From contig CADBKB010000092.1 of the NCBI GenBank assembly GCA_902795095.1, positions 1 to 5,757 on the forward strand: DNA of 5,757 nt. The letters run 5' to 3'. Below the pieces are notes generated by a model. It was not told where the DNA came from and ran no database searches. It was given only the letters and a program-made list of their open reading frames with translations. Made by a program: the position numbers and the translations under genes. Every line of letters starts with the position of its first letter. Within the stretch, counting starts at the first letter, position 1. Source of the stretch: Oscillospiraceae bacterium (GTDB taxonomy: Bacteria > Bacillota_A > Clostridia > Oscillospirales > Oscillospiraceae). This document shows, piece by piece, positions 1-5,757 of this stretch.

Positions 1-20
1 CTTGGCTGCGCCGATTTGTT

Positions 21-1412
<1,392 letters not shown>

Positions 1413-1439
1413 AATTCTGACTCCTTTCGTATGACTGCT

Positions 1440-2456
1440 TTACAGCAGCATGACGCCTGCGTCGGCGCAGGCTTTTTTGGTGGCCTCGTCCCAGATGGAG
1501 GACTGCACCTCGCCGATGTGGGCGCAGCCCATCATCAGCATGCACAGCCGGGACTGGCCGATGCCGCCGCCGATGGTCAGAGGGAGCTCACCGGCGAGCA
1601 GGGCCTTGTGGAAGGGGAGGCCGCGGCGCTCGTCGCAGCCGGCGGCGGTCAGCTGGCGGTCAAGGGATTCCTCATCCACACGGATGCCCATGGACGAGAT
1701 CTCGAAGGCGCGGCCAAGCACGTTGTTCCAGTAGAGAATGTCGCCGTTGAGGGCCCAGTCGTCGTAGTCCGGGGCGCGGCCGTCGTGGGGCTTGCCGGAG
1801 CGCAGGGCCCCGCCGATGCCCATGAGGAACACCACGCTGTCGCGGTGCTCGGAAAGATACGCGGTCTCCCGGTCGCTGCCGCCCGGCAGGTCGGGATACA
1901 GATCCTCCAGCTCCTGGGTGGTGACGAAGCGCACATTGCGGGGCAGGTCCACCGTGAGCTGCGGGAATTCGATCTTCAGCGTCTCGTTGGTGACGTAGAT
2001 GGCGTTGGCGATGGCGCGCACCACGCCCTGCAGATATGCCTCGTTCCGCTCCTCGCGGGTGATGACCTTCTCCCAGTCCCACTGGTCCACGTAGACGGAG
2101 TGGAGGTTGTCCAGGGTCTCGTCGCGCCGGATGGCGTTCATATCGGTGACCAGGCCGTTGCCGGGGAAGAAGTTGTAGCGCTTGAGCGCGTAGCGCTTCC
2201 ACTTGGCCAGGGAGTGCACCACCTGGCTCTCCGCGCCCACGGCGGGCACGTCGAAGCTGACGGGACGCTCATAGCCGTTGAGGTTGTCGTTCAGACCGGA
2301 GGATTCCTCCACGAACAGCGGGGCGGACACCCGCTTCAGATTCAGGGCGTGGCACAGATTTCGCAGAAAATTGTGCTTGATGAATTCAATGGCCCGCTGG
2401 GTCTCGTAGACAGACAGCGGATTTTTGTAACCTTCGGGAATGTAGCAGCTGTTCAT
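1440..2456 (-). CDS. asnA: Aspartate--ammonia ligase (asparagine synthetase A)
   Basis: Makes asparagine from aspartate, ammonia and ATP, giving AMP and PPi, in the cytoplasm. It is the ammonia-dependent enzyme, structurally related to the class II aminoacyl-tRNA synthetases, and unrelated to glutamine-dependent AsnB. The 338 residues match the usual family length. Conserved blocks seen are SAPLFVEESSGLNDNLNG (44-61), HSLAKWKR (81-88), TDMNAIRRDE (104-113), DQWDWEK (124-130), KPHDGRAPDYDDW (222-234), LNGDILYWN (236-244), SSMGIRVD (254-261) and LTIGGGIGQSRLCM (293-306), followed by HIGEVQ. No core block is missing. The ATG at 2456 has AAGGAGGG (complement of 2463-2470) six bases upstream. It is the first gene of an operon with asnS, so free asparagine synthesis and its transfer to tRNA are made from one message. 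Confidence 0.97.
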   Translation of the reverse strand: MNSCYIPEGYKNPLSVYETQRAIEFIKHNFLRNLCHALNLKRVSAPLFVEESSGLNDNLNGYERPVSFDVPAVGAESQVVHSLAKWKRYALKRYNFFPGNGLVTDMNAIRRDETLDNLHSVYVDQWDWEKVITREERNEAYLQGVVRAIANAIYVTNETLKIEFPQLTVDLPRNVRFVTTQELEDLYPDLPGGSDRETAYLSEHRDSVVFLMGIGGALRSGKPHDGRAPDYDDWALNGDILYWNNVLGRAFEISSMGIRVDEESLDRQLTAAGCDERRGLPFHKALLAGELPLTIGGGIGQSRLCMLMMGCAHIGEVQSSIWDEATKKACADAGVMLL

Positions 2457-2494
2457 AGCACGCCCTCCTTTTCTAAAGTAAATAATACCCTGTT

Positions 2495-2523
2495 AGTATA
2501 CGTCAAAACCTCCCAATTTACAA
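2495..2523 (-). promoter_or_regulatory. Sigma-A promoter of asnA-asnS
   Basis: On the minus strand, TTGTAA (complement of 2518-2523) is followed after exactly 17 bases by TATACT (complement of 2495-2500). Transcription would start near 2488, leaving a leader of about 32 nt that holds the asnA Shine-Dalgarno site. The upstream flank is the terminator of the preceding gene, which ends only 4 bp from the -35 box. An alternative -35, TTGACG nearer asnA, has no well-placed -10 box. The call rests on consensus and spacing only. Confidence 0.7.
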
Positions 2524-2527
2524 GTGC

Positions 2528-2555
2528 AAAAATCCGCCGAAACCGGCGGATTTTT
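2528..2555 (-). terminator. Intrinsic terminator after the TIGR04255 gene (potentially bidirectional)
   Basis: A 12-bp perfect inverted repeat (2528-2539 against 2544-2555) surrounds a 4-base loop. The inner seven pairs are TCCGCCG/CGGCGGA, and the outer five are an A-run facing a T-run. The A- and T-runs make it symmetrical, so it could stop transcription on either strand. The only gene pointing into it is the minus-strand TIGR04255 gene, about 95 bp upstream. It would insulate the asnA promoter from that gene. Confidence 0.85.
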
Positions 2556-2572
2556 AAGCAATTTGACGAGAG

Positions 2573-2614
2573 AAAGCCCATAAGCCTTCCCCTCGAAGGG
2601 AAGGCTTTGGCTTT
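2573..2614. repeat. Long imperfect palindrome (hairpin) in the asnA upstream gap
   Basis: The core is a perfect 10-bp stem, AAGCCTTCCC (2582-2591) against GGGAAGGCTT (2598-2607), with a 6-base loop. An outer stem, AAAGCC (2573-2578) against GGCTTT (2609-2614), extends it across a small asymmetric internal loop. On plus it is followed by a short T-run, but no plus-strand gene reads into it. On minus it lies in the 3' tail of the TIGR04255 transcript, ahead of the main terminator. It could be a second terminator, an mRNA 3'-end stabilising hairpin, or a copy of a dispersed REP-like intergenic palindrome. Similar CCTTCCCC/GGGGAAGG palindromes are, from memory, common between genes in gut Clostridia. 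Confidence 0.6.
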
Positions 2615-2650
2615 TTCCGCGGCCGGGACAGCGATCCGATCACTGCTTGC

Positions 2651-3424
2651 TCAGATCTCCTGGGGCTCCATGGCGTCGTGCAGAGTATCTGTGATCGCGC
2701 CGCGGAAGATGTTGTCGGCGTGGGTATGGACGATGTTCAGGCCGGGGGCCACGTGCTTGAGCTCCATGTTGCCGTCCATGTAGACGTCGACGTCCAGCAT
2801 GAAGCCCGGCTCGTCCACGGTCTGGCGGGTCTTGTTGTTGACCTTGTGCAGAACGCCGGGGCCGCACTTGATGTTGCAGCGGGCGCCGCCGGGCAGGGCC
2901 AGGTTCACGGTCTGGTGCGCTTCGCTGAAGGCGCCCTCGGGCACGTCCTCGTCGGCCAACAGGCCCAGGAAGCCGGGCTGGATCAGCTCCCGCCAGGGCA
3001 CATCCTCAAGCTCCAGGCGCTTGCGGCTGAAGGCGTTGATGTAGCGCAGGCCGATGCGATTGAAGCAGGCGGGCTGATACACGCCGATCACATGGGCGAT
3101 GACCCGGTCCAGCCGCTTGGCGAAGTCCTCCCAGGTGGAATAGCGGTGGGTGGACAGGGACACGAAGCTGCGGGTGAGGTTGACCTTCCAGCCGCCGTCC
3201 AGGGAGACGAATTGGTGATTTTTCACCGTCTCCTTCGGTGCGTTGGCCTGGGCGGGGGGACGCTCCTCCTTCACGGAGTAGTTGGGATAGTCCCCGCGGA
3301 TCAGTTCCTGGAACTCATAGGGGGACTGGTTCTCGATCTTCAGGATCACGGGAAAACGGAGCTGGCAGACCACCTCGATCAGCTGCGGCTTGCCGTAGCG
3401 GCAGCGTTCTGCATTGGAAAACAT
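2651..3424 (-). CDS. TIGR04255 family protein, function unknown
   Basis: A 257-residue protein resembling the sporadically distributed TIGR04255 family, whose function is unknown. Family-like features are the N-terminal GKPQLIEVVCQLRFP (11-25), followed by a tyrosine-rich segment with DYPNYSV (45-51), then a central FNRIGLRYINAF (121-132) with its typical RxGLRYIN core, and a C-terminal half of alternating beta-strand-like segments ending in HTHADNIFRGAITDTLHDAM. It has no signal peptide, transmembrane segment or obvious catalytic motif, so it is probably a soluble cytoplasmic protein. I chose the ATG at 3424 because it has GAAAGGA (complement of 3434-3440) nine bases upstream and sits just downstream of a strong promoter. 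A start at 3568 would lie upstream of that promoter. It appears monocistronic, with its own promoter and terminator, and is divergent from the hydrolase-dUTPase gene. No neighbour suggests its function. Confidence 0.85.
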   Translation of the reverse strand: MFSNAERCRYGKPQLIEVVCQLRFPVILKIENQSPYEFQELIRGDYPNYSVKEERPPAQANAPKETVKNHQFVSLDGGWKVNLTRSFVSLSTHRYSTWEDFAKRLDRVIAHVIGVYQPACFNRIGLRYINAFSRKRLELEDVPWRELIQPGFLGLLADEDVPEGAFSEAHQTVNLALPGGARCNIKCGPGVLHKVNNKTRQTVDEPGFMLDVDVYMDGNMELKHVAPGLNIVHTHADNIFRGAITDTLHDAMEPQEI

Positions 3425-3463
3425 GGGAACACATCCTTTCGCGGAGGATCGCTTTTTATAAAT

Positions 3464-3492
3464 AGTATAGCGAACGCGCAGAAAGTTTTCAA
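3464..3492 (-). promoter_or_regulatory. Sigma-A promoter of the TIGR04255 gene
   Basis: On the minus strand, TTGAAA (complement of 3487-3492) and TATACT (complement of 3464-3469) are separated by exactly 17 bases. Each box is one mismatch from consensus, so this should be a strong promoter. Transcription would start near 3457, giving a leader of about 33 nt before the ATG at 3424. Its -35 box lies 5 bp from that of the divergent hydrolase-dUTPase promoter. Confidence 0.8.
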
Positions 3493-3497
3493 GGGTG

Positions 3498-3526
3498 TTG
3501 GCGTTTTTTGCCCGATGTGCTATAAT
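3498..3526 (+). promoter_or_regulatory. Sigma-A promoter of the hydrolase-dUTPase gene, extended -10
   Basis: TTGGCG (3498-3503), a 17-base spacer and a perfect TATAAT (3521-3526), preceded by TG at 3518-3519 in the extended -10 position. The start site would be near 3533, about 22 nt before the chosen GTG start. This rules out the upstream in-frame GTG at 3495, which lies before the promoter. Confidence 0.8.
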
Positions 3527-3540
3527 CAGAAAAAACGATC

Positions 3541-3546
3541 GGGAGG
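3541..3546 (+). promoter_or_regulatory. Shine-Dalgarno site that fixes the hydrolase-dUTPase start
   Basis: GGGAGG lies eight bases before the GTG at 3555-3557. It is the only strong Shine-Dalgarno site downstream of the predicted transcription start and upstream of the first transmembrane residues. It therefore selects GTG 3555 over the longer frame opening at 3495. Confidence 0.8.
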
Positions 3547-3554
3547 TGGGCGCT

Positions 3555-4922
3555 GTGATCTGGATCATTGCTGCCGCGGCGCTGATCGCGCTGGCCTTGA
3601 TCGCGGGCTATGTCGGGTTCCGGGAGGCCTGCGGCTGGGGCCGGCGGATCGATCCGCTGGATCCGCAGACCTATGAGAAGGGCATCTATGCCAAGAACGG
3701 TAAGATTCTCCATGAAAACGCCAAAGCCCTCGCCGAGCTCCCGGCGGAGGACGTTTACGTCACGAGCTTCGACGGCCTGCGTCTGCACGGACGGCTGCTG
3801 CCGCTGGACGGCGCGAAGGGCACGATTCTGCTGTTCCACGGCTATCATTCCTTTGCCGATGTGGACTTCGGCTGCGCCGTGCCTCTGCTGCGGGAAATGG
3901 GCTATCAGCTCCTGCTGGCGGACGAGCGCGCCCACCAGGACAGCGAAGGGAAGTATCTCACCTTCGGCGTGAAGGAGCGGCGGGACGTTCTGACCTGGGC
4001 GACGGCCATGTCCGAGCGCTTCGGCCCGGCGCACCCGCTGTATCTGCAGGGCATTTCCATGGGCGCGTCCACGGTGCTCATGGCCTCGGATCAGGTGTTC
4101 CCGGCGAGCGTCCGGGGCATCGTGGCCGACTGCGGCTTCACCGCTCCGGCGGAGATCGTTCGCCGGGTCATGGGCGCGATGAAGGTGCCGGTGTTCCCGA
4201 TGCTGTATCTGACGGAGCTATGGTGCCGGCTGCTGGGGGGCTTCTCCCTGTGGGGATATTCCACGCAGAAGGCCCTTTCCCGGTGCCGGCTGCCGGTGCT
4301 CCTCGTCCACGGCAAGGCCGACGGCCTCATTCCCTGGCAGATGACCCAGCGCAGCTATGAGGCCTGCGCCTCGGAGAAAACCCTGCTCTACGTCGAAGGC
4401 GCCGGCCACGGCGAAAGCTTCCTGGTTGACCGCCCCGCCTGCGAGCGGGCCCTGCGGGAATTCTTCGGAAAGACGGAGGGGAAGCTCCCGGTGCGCGTGC
4501 AGCTGCTGCGCGAAAGCGCGGCCCTGCCGGTCTACGGCTCCGCCTCCGCCGCGGGCGCGGACCTGCGGGCCTGCCTGGACGCGCCGATCACGATCGGCCC
4601 CGGTCAGACGGCCATGATCCCCACGGGCCTGGCGCTGGAGCTGCCGGTCGGCTGGGCGGGCCTCATCTATGCCCGCAGCGGCTTGGCGGGCAAGCGCGGT
4701 CTGGCCCCGGCCAACAAGGTCGGGGTGGTGGACGCGGACTATCGAGGCGAGGTCCTGGTGGCCCTGCACAACCACGGAACGCAGCCCCAGAGCGTCGAGC
4801 CCGGCGAGCGTATCGCCCAGCTGGTGCTGGCAAAGGCGCCCCAGGCGGCCTTCACCGTTGCCGAGCAGCTCAGCGATACCGCCCGGGGCGGCGGCGGCTT
4901 CGGCTCCACCGGAAAAAAATAA
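3555..4922 (+). CDS. Membrane-anchored alpha/beta hydrolase fused to dUTPase
   Basis: One 455-residue frame encodes two enzymes. Residues 2-20 are an uncharged hydrophobic helix followed by arginines (R23, R30, R31), fitting a membrane anchor. Residues about 35-307 are an alpha/beta hydrolase of the YqkD/COG1073 type: oxyanion-region FHGYHS (94-99), nucleophile elbow GISMG with Ser168, acid Asp256 in HGKADGLIP, and His285 in GAGHGE. The triad is intact, but the substrate is unknown. Residues 313-455 are a complete dUTP diphosphatase (dUTP to dUMP and PPi): motif 1 AGADLRA (333-339), motif 2 ARSGLAGKRGL (373-383), motif 3 GVVDADYRGE (390-399, catalytic Asp393 and base-selecting Tyr396), motif 4 GERIAQLV (417-424) and motif 5 RGGGGFGSTG (444-453). 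Only about six residues link the domains. The GTG start follows GGGAGG, and no convincing terminator follows the stop. The domain calls are firm; the reason for the fusion is unknown. Confidence 0.92.
   Translation: MIWIIAAAALIALALIAGYVGFREACGWGRRIDPLDPQTYEKGIYAKNGKILHENAKALAELPAEDVYVTSFDGLRLHGRLLPLDGAKGTILLFHGYHSFADVDFGCAVPLLREMGYQLLLADERAHQDSEGKYLTFGVKERRDVLTWATAMSERFGPAHPLYLQGISMGASTVLMASDQVFPASVRGIVADCGFTAPAEIVRRVMGAMKVPVFPMLYLTELWCRLLGGFSLWGYSTQKALSRCRLPVLLVHGKADGLIPWQMTQRSYEACASEKTLLYVEGAGHGESFLVDRPACERALREFFGKTEGKLPVRVQLLRESAALPVYGSASAAGADLRACLDAPITIGPGQTAMIPTGLALELPVGWAGLIYARSGLAGKRGLAPANKVGVVDADYRGEVLVALHNHGTQPQSVEPGERIAQLVLAKAPQAAFTVAEQLSDTARGGGGFGSTGKK
4475..4493 (+). promoter_or_regulatory. 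dut: Possible internal ribosome binding site and GTG start for free dUTPase
   Basis: GGAGGGG (4475-4481) sits nine bases before an in-frame GTG (4491-4493) exactly where the dUTPase domain begins (VRVQLL). Initiation there would give a 143-residue protein, the usual length of a stand-alone trimeric dUTPase. The site could be active, a relic of a once separate dut gene, or chance, because the same bases encode Glu-Gly in GC-rich DNA. Sequence alone cannot decide. Confidence 0.4.
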
Positions 4923-4943
4923 TCCATTTTATTGAAAATTTCA

Positions 4944-4980
4944 TTAGAAATTCAGAAAAACTTGTGGTAAACTGTATATA
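4944..4980 (+). promoter_or_regulatory. Probable promoter of the CarD-like gene
   Basis: The 94-bp gap after the dUTPase stop is much more AT-rich than the rest of the window. Two -10 candidates overlap. One is the extended -10 TG-G-TAAACT (4965-4973), with a weak -35 TTAGAA (4944-4949) 18 bases upstream. The other is TATATA (4975-4980), with TTCAGA (4951-4956) 18 bases upstream. Neither is close to consensus, so the region is supported better than the exact boxes. Read-through from the hydrolase-dUTPase gene is also possible, since no terminator separates them. Confidence 0.4.
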
Positions 4981-5016
4981 GAAGCGATATCACTGCGAAA
5001 TAGTTCGGAGGTTTCT

Positions 5017-5541
5017 ATGTATCAGGTCGGCGATTATCTGGTTTACGGGATGGAGGGCGTCTGCCGCGTCGCGGACGTGGGGCACCCGAAGCTCTCGGGG
5101 GTGAGCCGCACGCAGCTCTACTATACCCTCGTACCCGTCGGCAAGACCGATTCCATCTATATCCCCGTGGATACCCGGGTTTATATGCGCCGTCCTATGG
5201 ACCGGGCGACGGTACAGAGCCTGTTGGAGGCGCTGCCCGCGCTCCCGGTGTGCACCGATCTGCCCGCCGACGCCCGCATGCTGGCGCCATATTATCAGGA
5301 AATCCTCGCCTCCCACGACGCGCAGCGCCTGGCCAGGCTGTATAAGACCATCTGGTGCAAGCAGCAGGCCCTGGCCGGCAGCCGGCGCTCGCTGAGCGTT
5401 ACGGATATGCGCTACTGGAAGCAGGCGGAGACCCTGCTGCTGGGGGAGGTCGCCTTTGTGCTGGGCGTTCCCTATGCCGAGGCGGTCCGGGACGTCAGGC
5501 AGCGTCTGGACGAAGCTTCGCCAGCCACTCCAGCACCTTGA
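5017..5541 (+). CDS. CarD/CdnL-family transcriptional regulator
   Basis: A 174-residue cytoplasmic protein of the CarD/CdnL/TRCF family, whose members bind the RNA polymerase beta subunit and affect open-complex stability. Residues 1 to about 58 fit the Tudor-like polymerase-interaction domain: YQVGDYLVYGMEGVCRVADV (2-21), then YYTLVPVG and the SIYIPVDT strand (46-53). Residues about 60-165 fit the alpha-helical C-terminal domain, with LARLYKTIWCKQQALAGSRR (105-124) and a MRYWKQAETLLLGEVAFVLG helix (131-150) as in Firmicutes homologues. The tail ends in an Ala/Pro-rich ASPATPAP. The ATG has GGAGG (5007-5011) five bases upstream. Its last 47 bp overlap the end of spoIIR on the other strand, and its likely terminator lies inside spoIIR. 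DNA targets cannot be read from the sequence, and clostridial genomes may carry several paralogues. Confidence 0.9.
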   Translation: MYQVGDYLVYGMEGVCRVADVGHPKLSGVSRTQLYYTLVPVGKTDSIYIPVDTRVYMRRPMDRATVQSLLEALPALPVCTDLPADARMLAPYYQEILASHDAQRLARLYKTIWCKQQALAGSRRSLSVTDMRYWKQAETLLLGEVAFVLGVPYAEAVRDVRQRLDEASPATPAP

Positions 5542-5757
5542 ATTTGATTTCGTAATGATCCGCCTCGGTGATGAGGCGGATCTCTTTTTCCGTAAAGCCT
5601 GCCCCGGCGGCCACCGCCTCCAGCTCATCGGCGCAGGCGCTGCGGCACAGGGTGGGGAAGCAGACGCACCACCAGTTGTGCCCCTCGCCGCTGCCGATGC
5701 GCACCCGCAGCGCGGTGTAGGGGCCGGCGGGCAGGGAAAAGGTATCGTAGATCCGGG
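5495..5757 (-). CDS. spoIIR: Stage II sporulation protein R, C-terminal part (partial)
   Basis: The frame enters from the right edge and runs to a TGA at 5495-5497, giving the last 86 residues. It begins RIYDTFSLPAGPYTALRVRI, followed by the SpoIIR hallmark GSGEGHNWWCVCFPTLC, with the paired tryptophans, FP and both cysteines in their usual context. It ends with HYEIKFKVLEWL, also typical of the family. SpoIIR is made in the forespore and secreted into the intermembrane space, where it activates the protease SpoIIGA to process pro-sigma-E in the mother cell. A GTG at 5704 is not the true start, because conserved family sequence continues upstream of it. The N-terminus with its signal peptide, and the promoter, lie outside the window. 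The gene overlaps the CarD-like gene tail-to-tail. Confidence 0.93.
   Translation of the reverse strand, partial: RIYDTFSLPAGPYTALRVRIGSGEGHNWWCVCFPTLCRSACADELEAVAAGAGFTEKEIRLITEADHYEIKFKVLEWLAKLRPDAA
5557..5590 (+). terminator. Intrinsic terminator of the CarD-like gene, inside spoIIR
   Basis: A perfect 10-bp stem, GATCCGCCTC (5557-5566) against GAGGCGGATC (5573-5582), encloses a 6-base loop and is followed on plus by TCTTTTTC. It begins 15 bp after the CarD-like stop codon, a normal distance for an intrinsic terminator. On the minus strand the same bases encode the EIRLITEAD segment of SpoIIR, and on that strand the stem is not followed by a T-run. It should therefore act only on plus-strand transcripts. 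Confidence 0.75.

Noticed and set aside
1413..1439. A separate promoter or terminator between asnA and asnS
   Set aside because: The 27-bp gap holds only the asnS Shine-Dalgarno site, with no hairpin and no -35/-10 pair, so co-transcription is the simplest reading.
3495..3554. N-terminal extension of the hydrolase-dUTPase gene to GTG 3495
   Set aside because: This GTG precedes the TATAAT box and so would not be in the transcript. GTG 3555 has GGGAGG eight bases upstream.
3425..3568. N-terminal extension of the TIGR04255 gene to a start at 3568
   Set aside because: The extra 48 residues would be encoded across and upstream of a strong promoter and do not look like the family. The ATG at 3424 has a proper Shine-Dalgarno site and begins just before the conserved N-terminus.
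2678..3676. 332-codon plus-strand open frame antisense to the TIGR04255 gene
   Set aside because: It runs through the divergent promoter region and into the hydrolase gene in another frame. The product is low-complexity Val/Gly/Leu/Ala and has no family features.
3489..4034. 181-codon minus-strand open frame within the hydrolase
   Set aside because: It is antisense to conserved hydrolase sequence, lacks domain features, and runs through the promoter region. It is a composition shadow.
4937..4952. Small inverted repeat after the dUTPase stop as a terminator
   Set aside because: The 6-bp stem (AATTTC/GAAATT) is almost all A-T, is too weak to terminate transcription, and has no T-run after it.
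5495..5704. A 69-residue stand-alone protein starting at GTG 5704
   Set aside because: Conserved SpoIIR sequence continues in frame upstream to the window edge, so this is the truncated end of spoIIR and not a small gene.

Overview
The window is GC-rich bacterial DNA. Its start codons sit behind strong AGGAGG-like Shine-Dalgarno sites, its promoters are sigma-A type, and its terminators are intrinsic. A sporulation gene (spoIIR, cut by the right edge), an AsnA-type asparagine synthetase and a CarD-like regulator together point to a spore-forming, high-GC member of the Clostridia. An Oscillospiraceae-like gut anaerobe is my best guess. That placement is an inference from gene content and composition, not from a marker search.

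Left part (21-2523, minus strand): a two-gene asparagine operon, asnA then asnS, with 27 bp between the genes. A recognisable promoter (TTGTAA-17-TATACT) lies just upstream of asnA. AsnA makes asparagine from aspartate and ammonia, and AsnS loads it onto tRNA(Asn), so one transcript covers both steps. The predicted leader is only about 30 nt, too short for a T-box.

Middle (2528-3424, minus strand): a TIGR04255-family protein of unknown function with its own promoter, followed by a long imperfect hairpin (2573-2614) and a clean intrinsic terminator (2528-2555) that ends almost at the asnA -35 box. The 2457-2650 gap is fully accounted for by these elements. No gene-free stretch exceeds 300 bases.

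Right-centre (3498-4922, plus strand): a divergent promoter, with its -35 box only 5 bp from that of the TIGR04255 gene, drives one long reading frame. It fuses an N-terminally membrane-anchored alpha/beta hydrolase (YqkD/COG1073-like, with an intact Ser-Asp-His triad) to a complete trimeric-type dUTPase carrying all five motifs. A strong internal Shine-Dalgarno and GTG lie exactly at the domain junction, so a free dUTPase could also be made. This fusion is the most unusual item in the window.

Right end (about 4944-5757): a CarD/CdnL-like RNA polymerase-binding regulator on plus converges with spoIIR on minus. The two coding regions overlap tail-to-tail by 47 bp. The apparent terminator of the CarD-like gene, a perfect 10-bp stem plus a T-rich tract, lies inside the spoIIR coding sequence.

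I see no CRISPR array, tRNA, rRNA, insertion sequence or attachment site. Apart from the sporadically distributed TIGR04255 gene, the window looks like ordinary chromosome.
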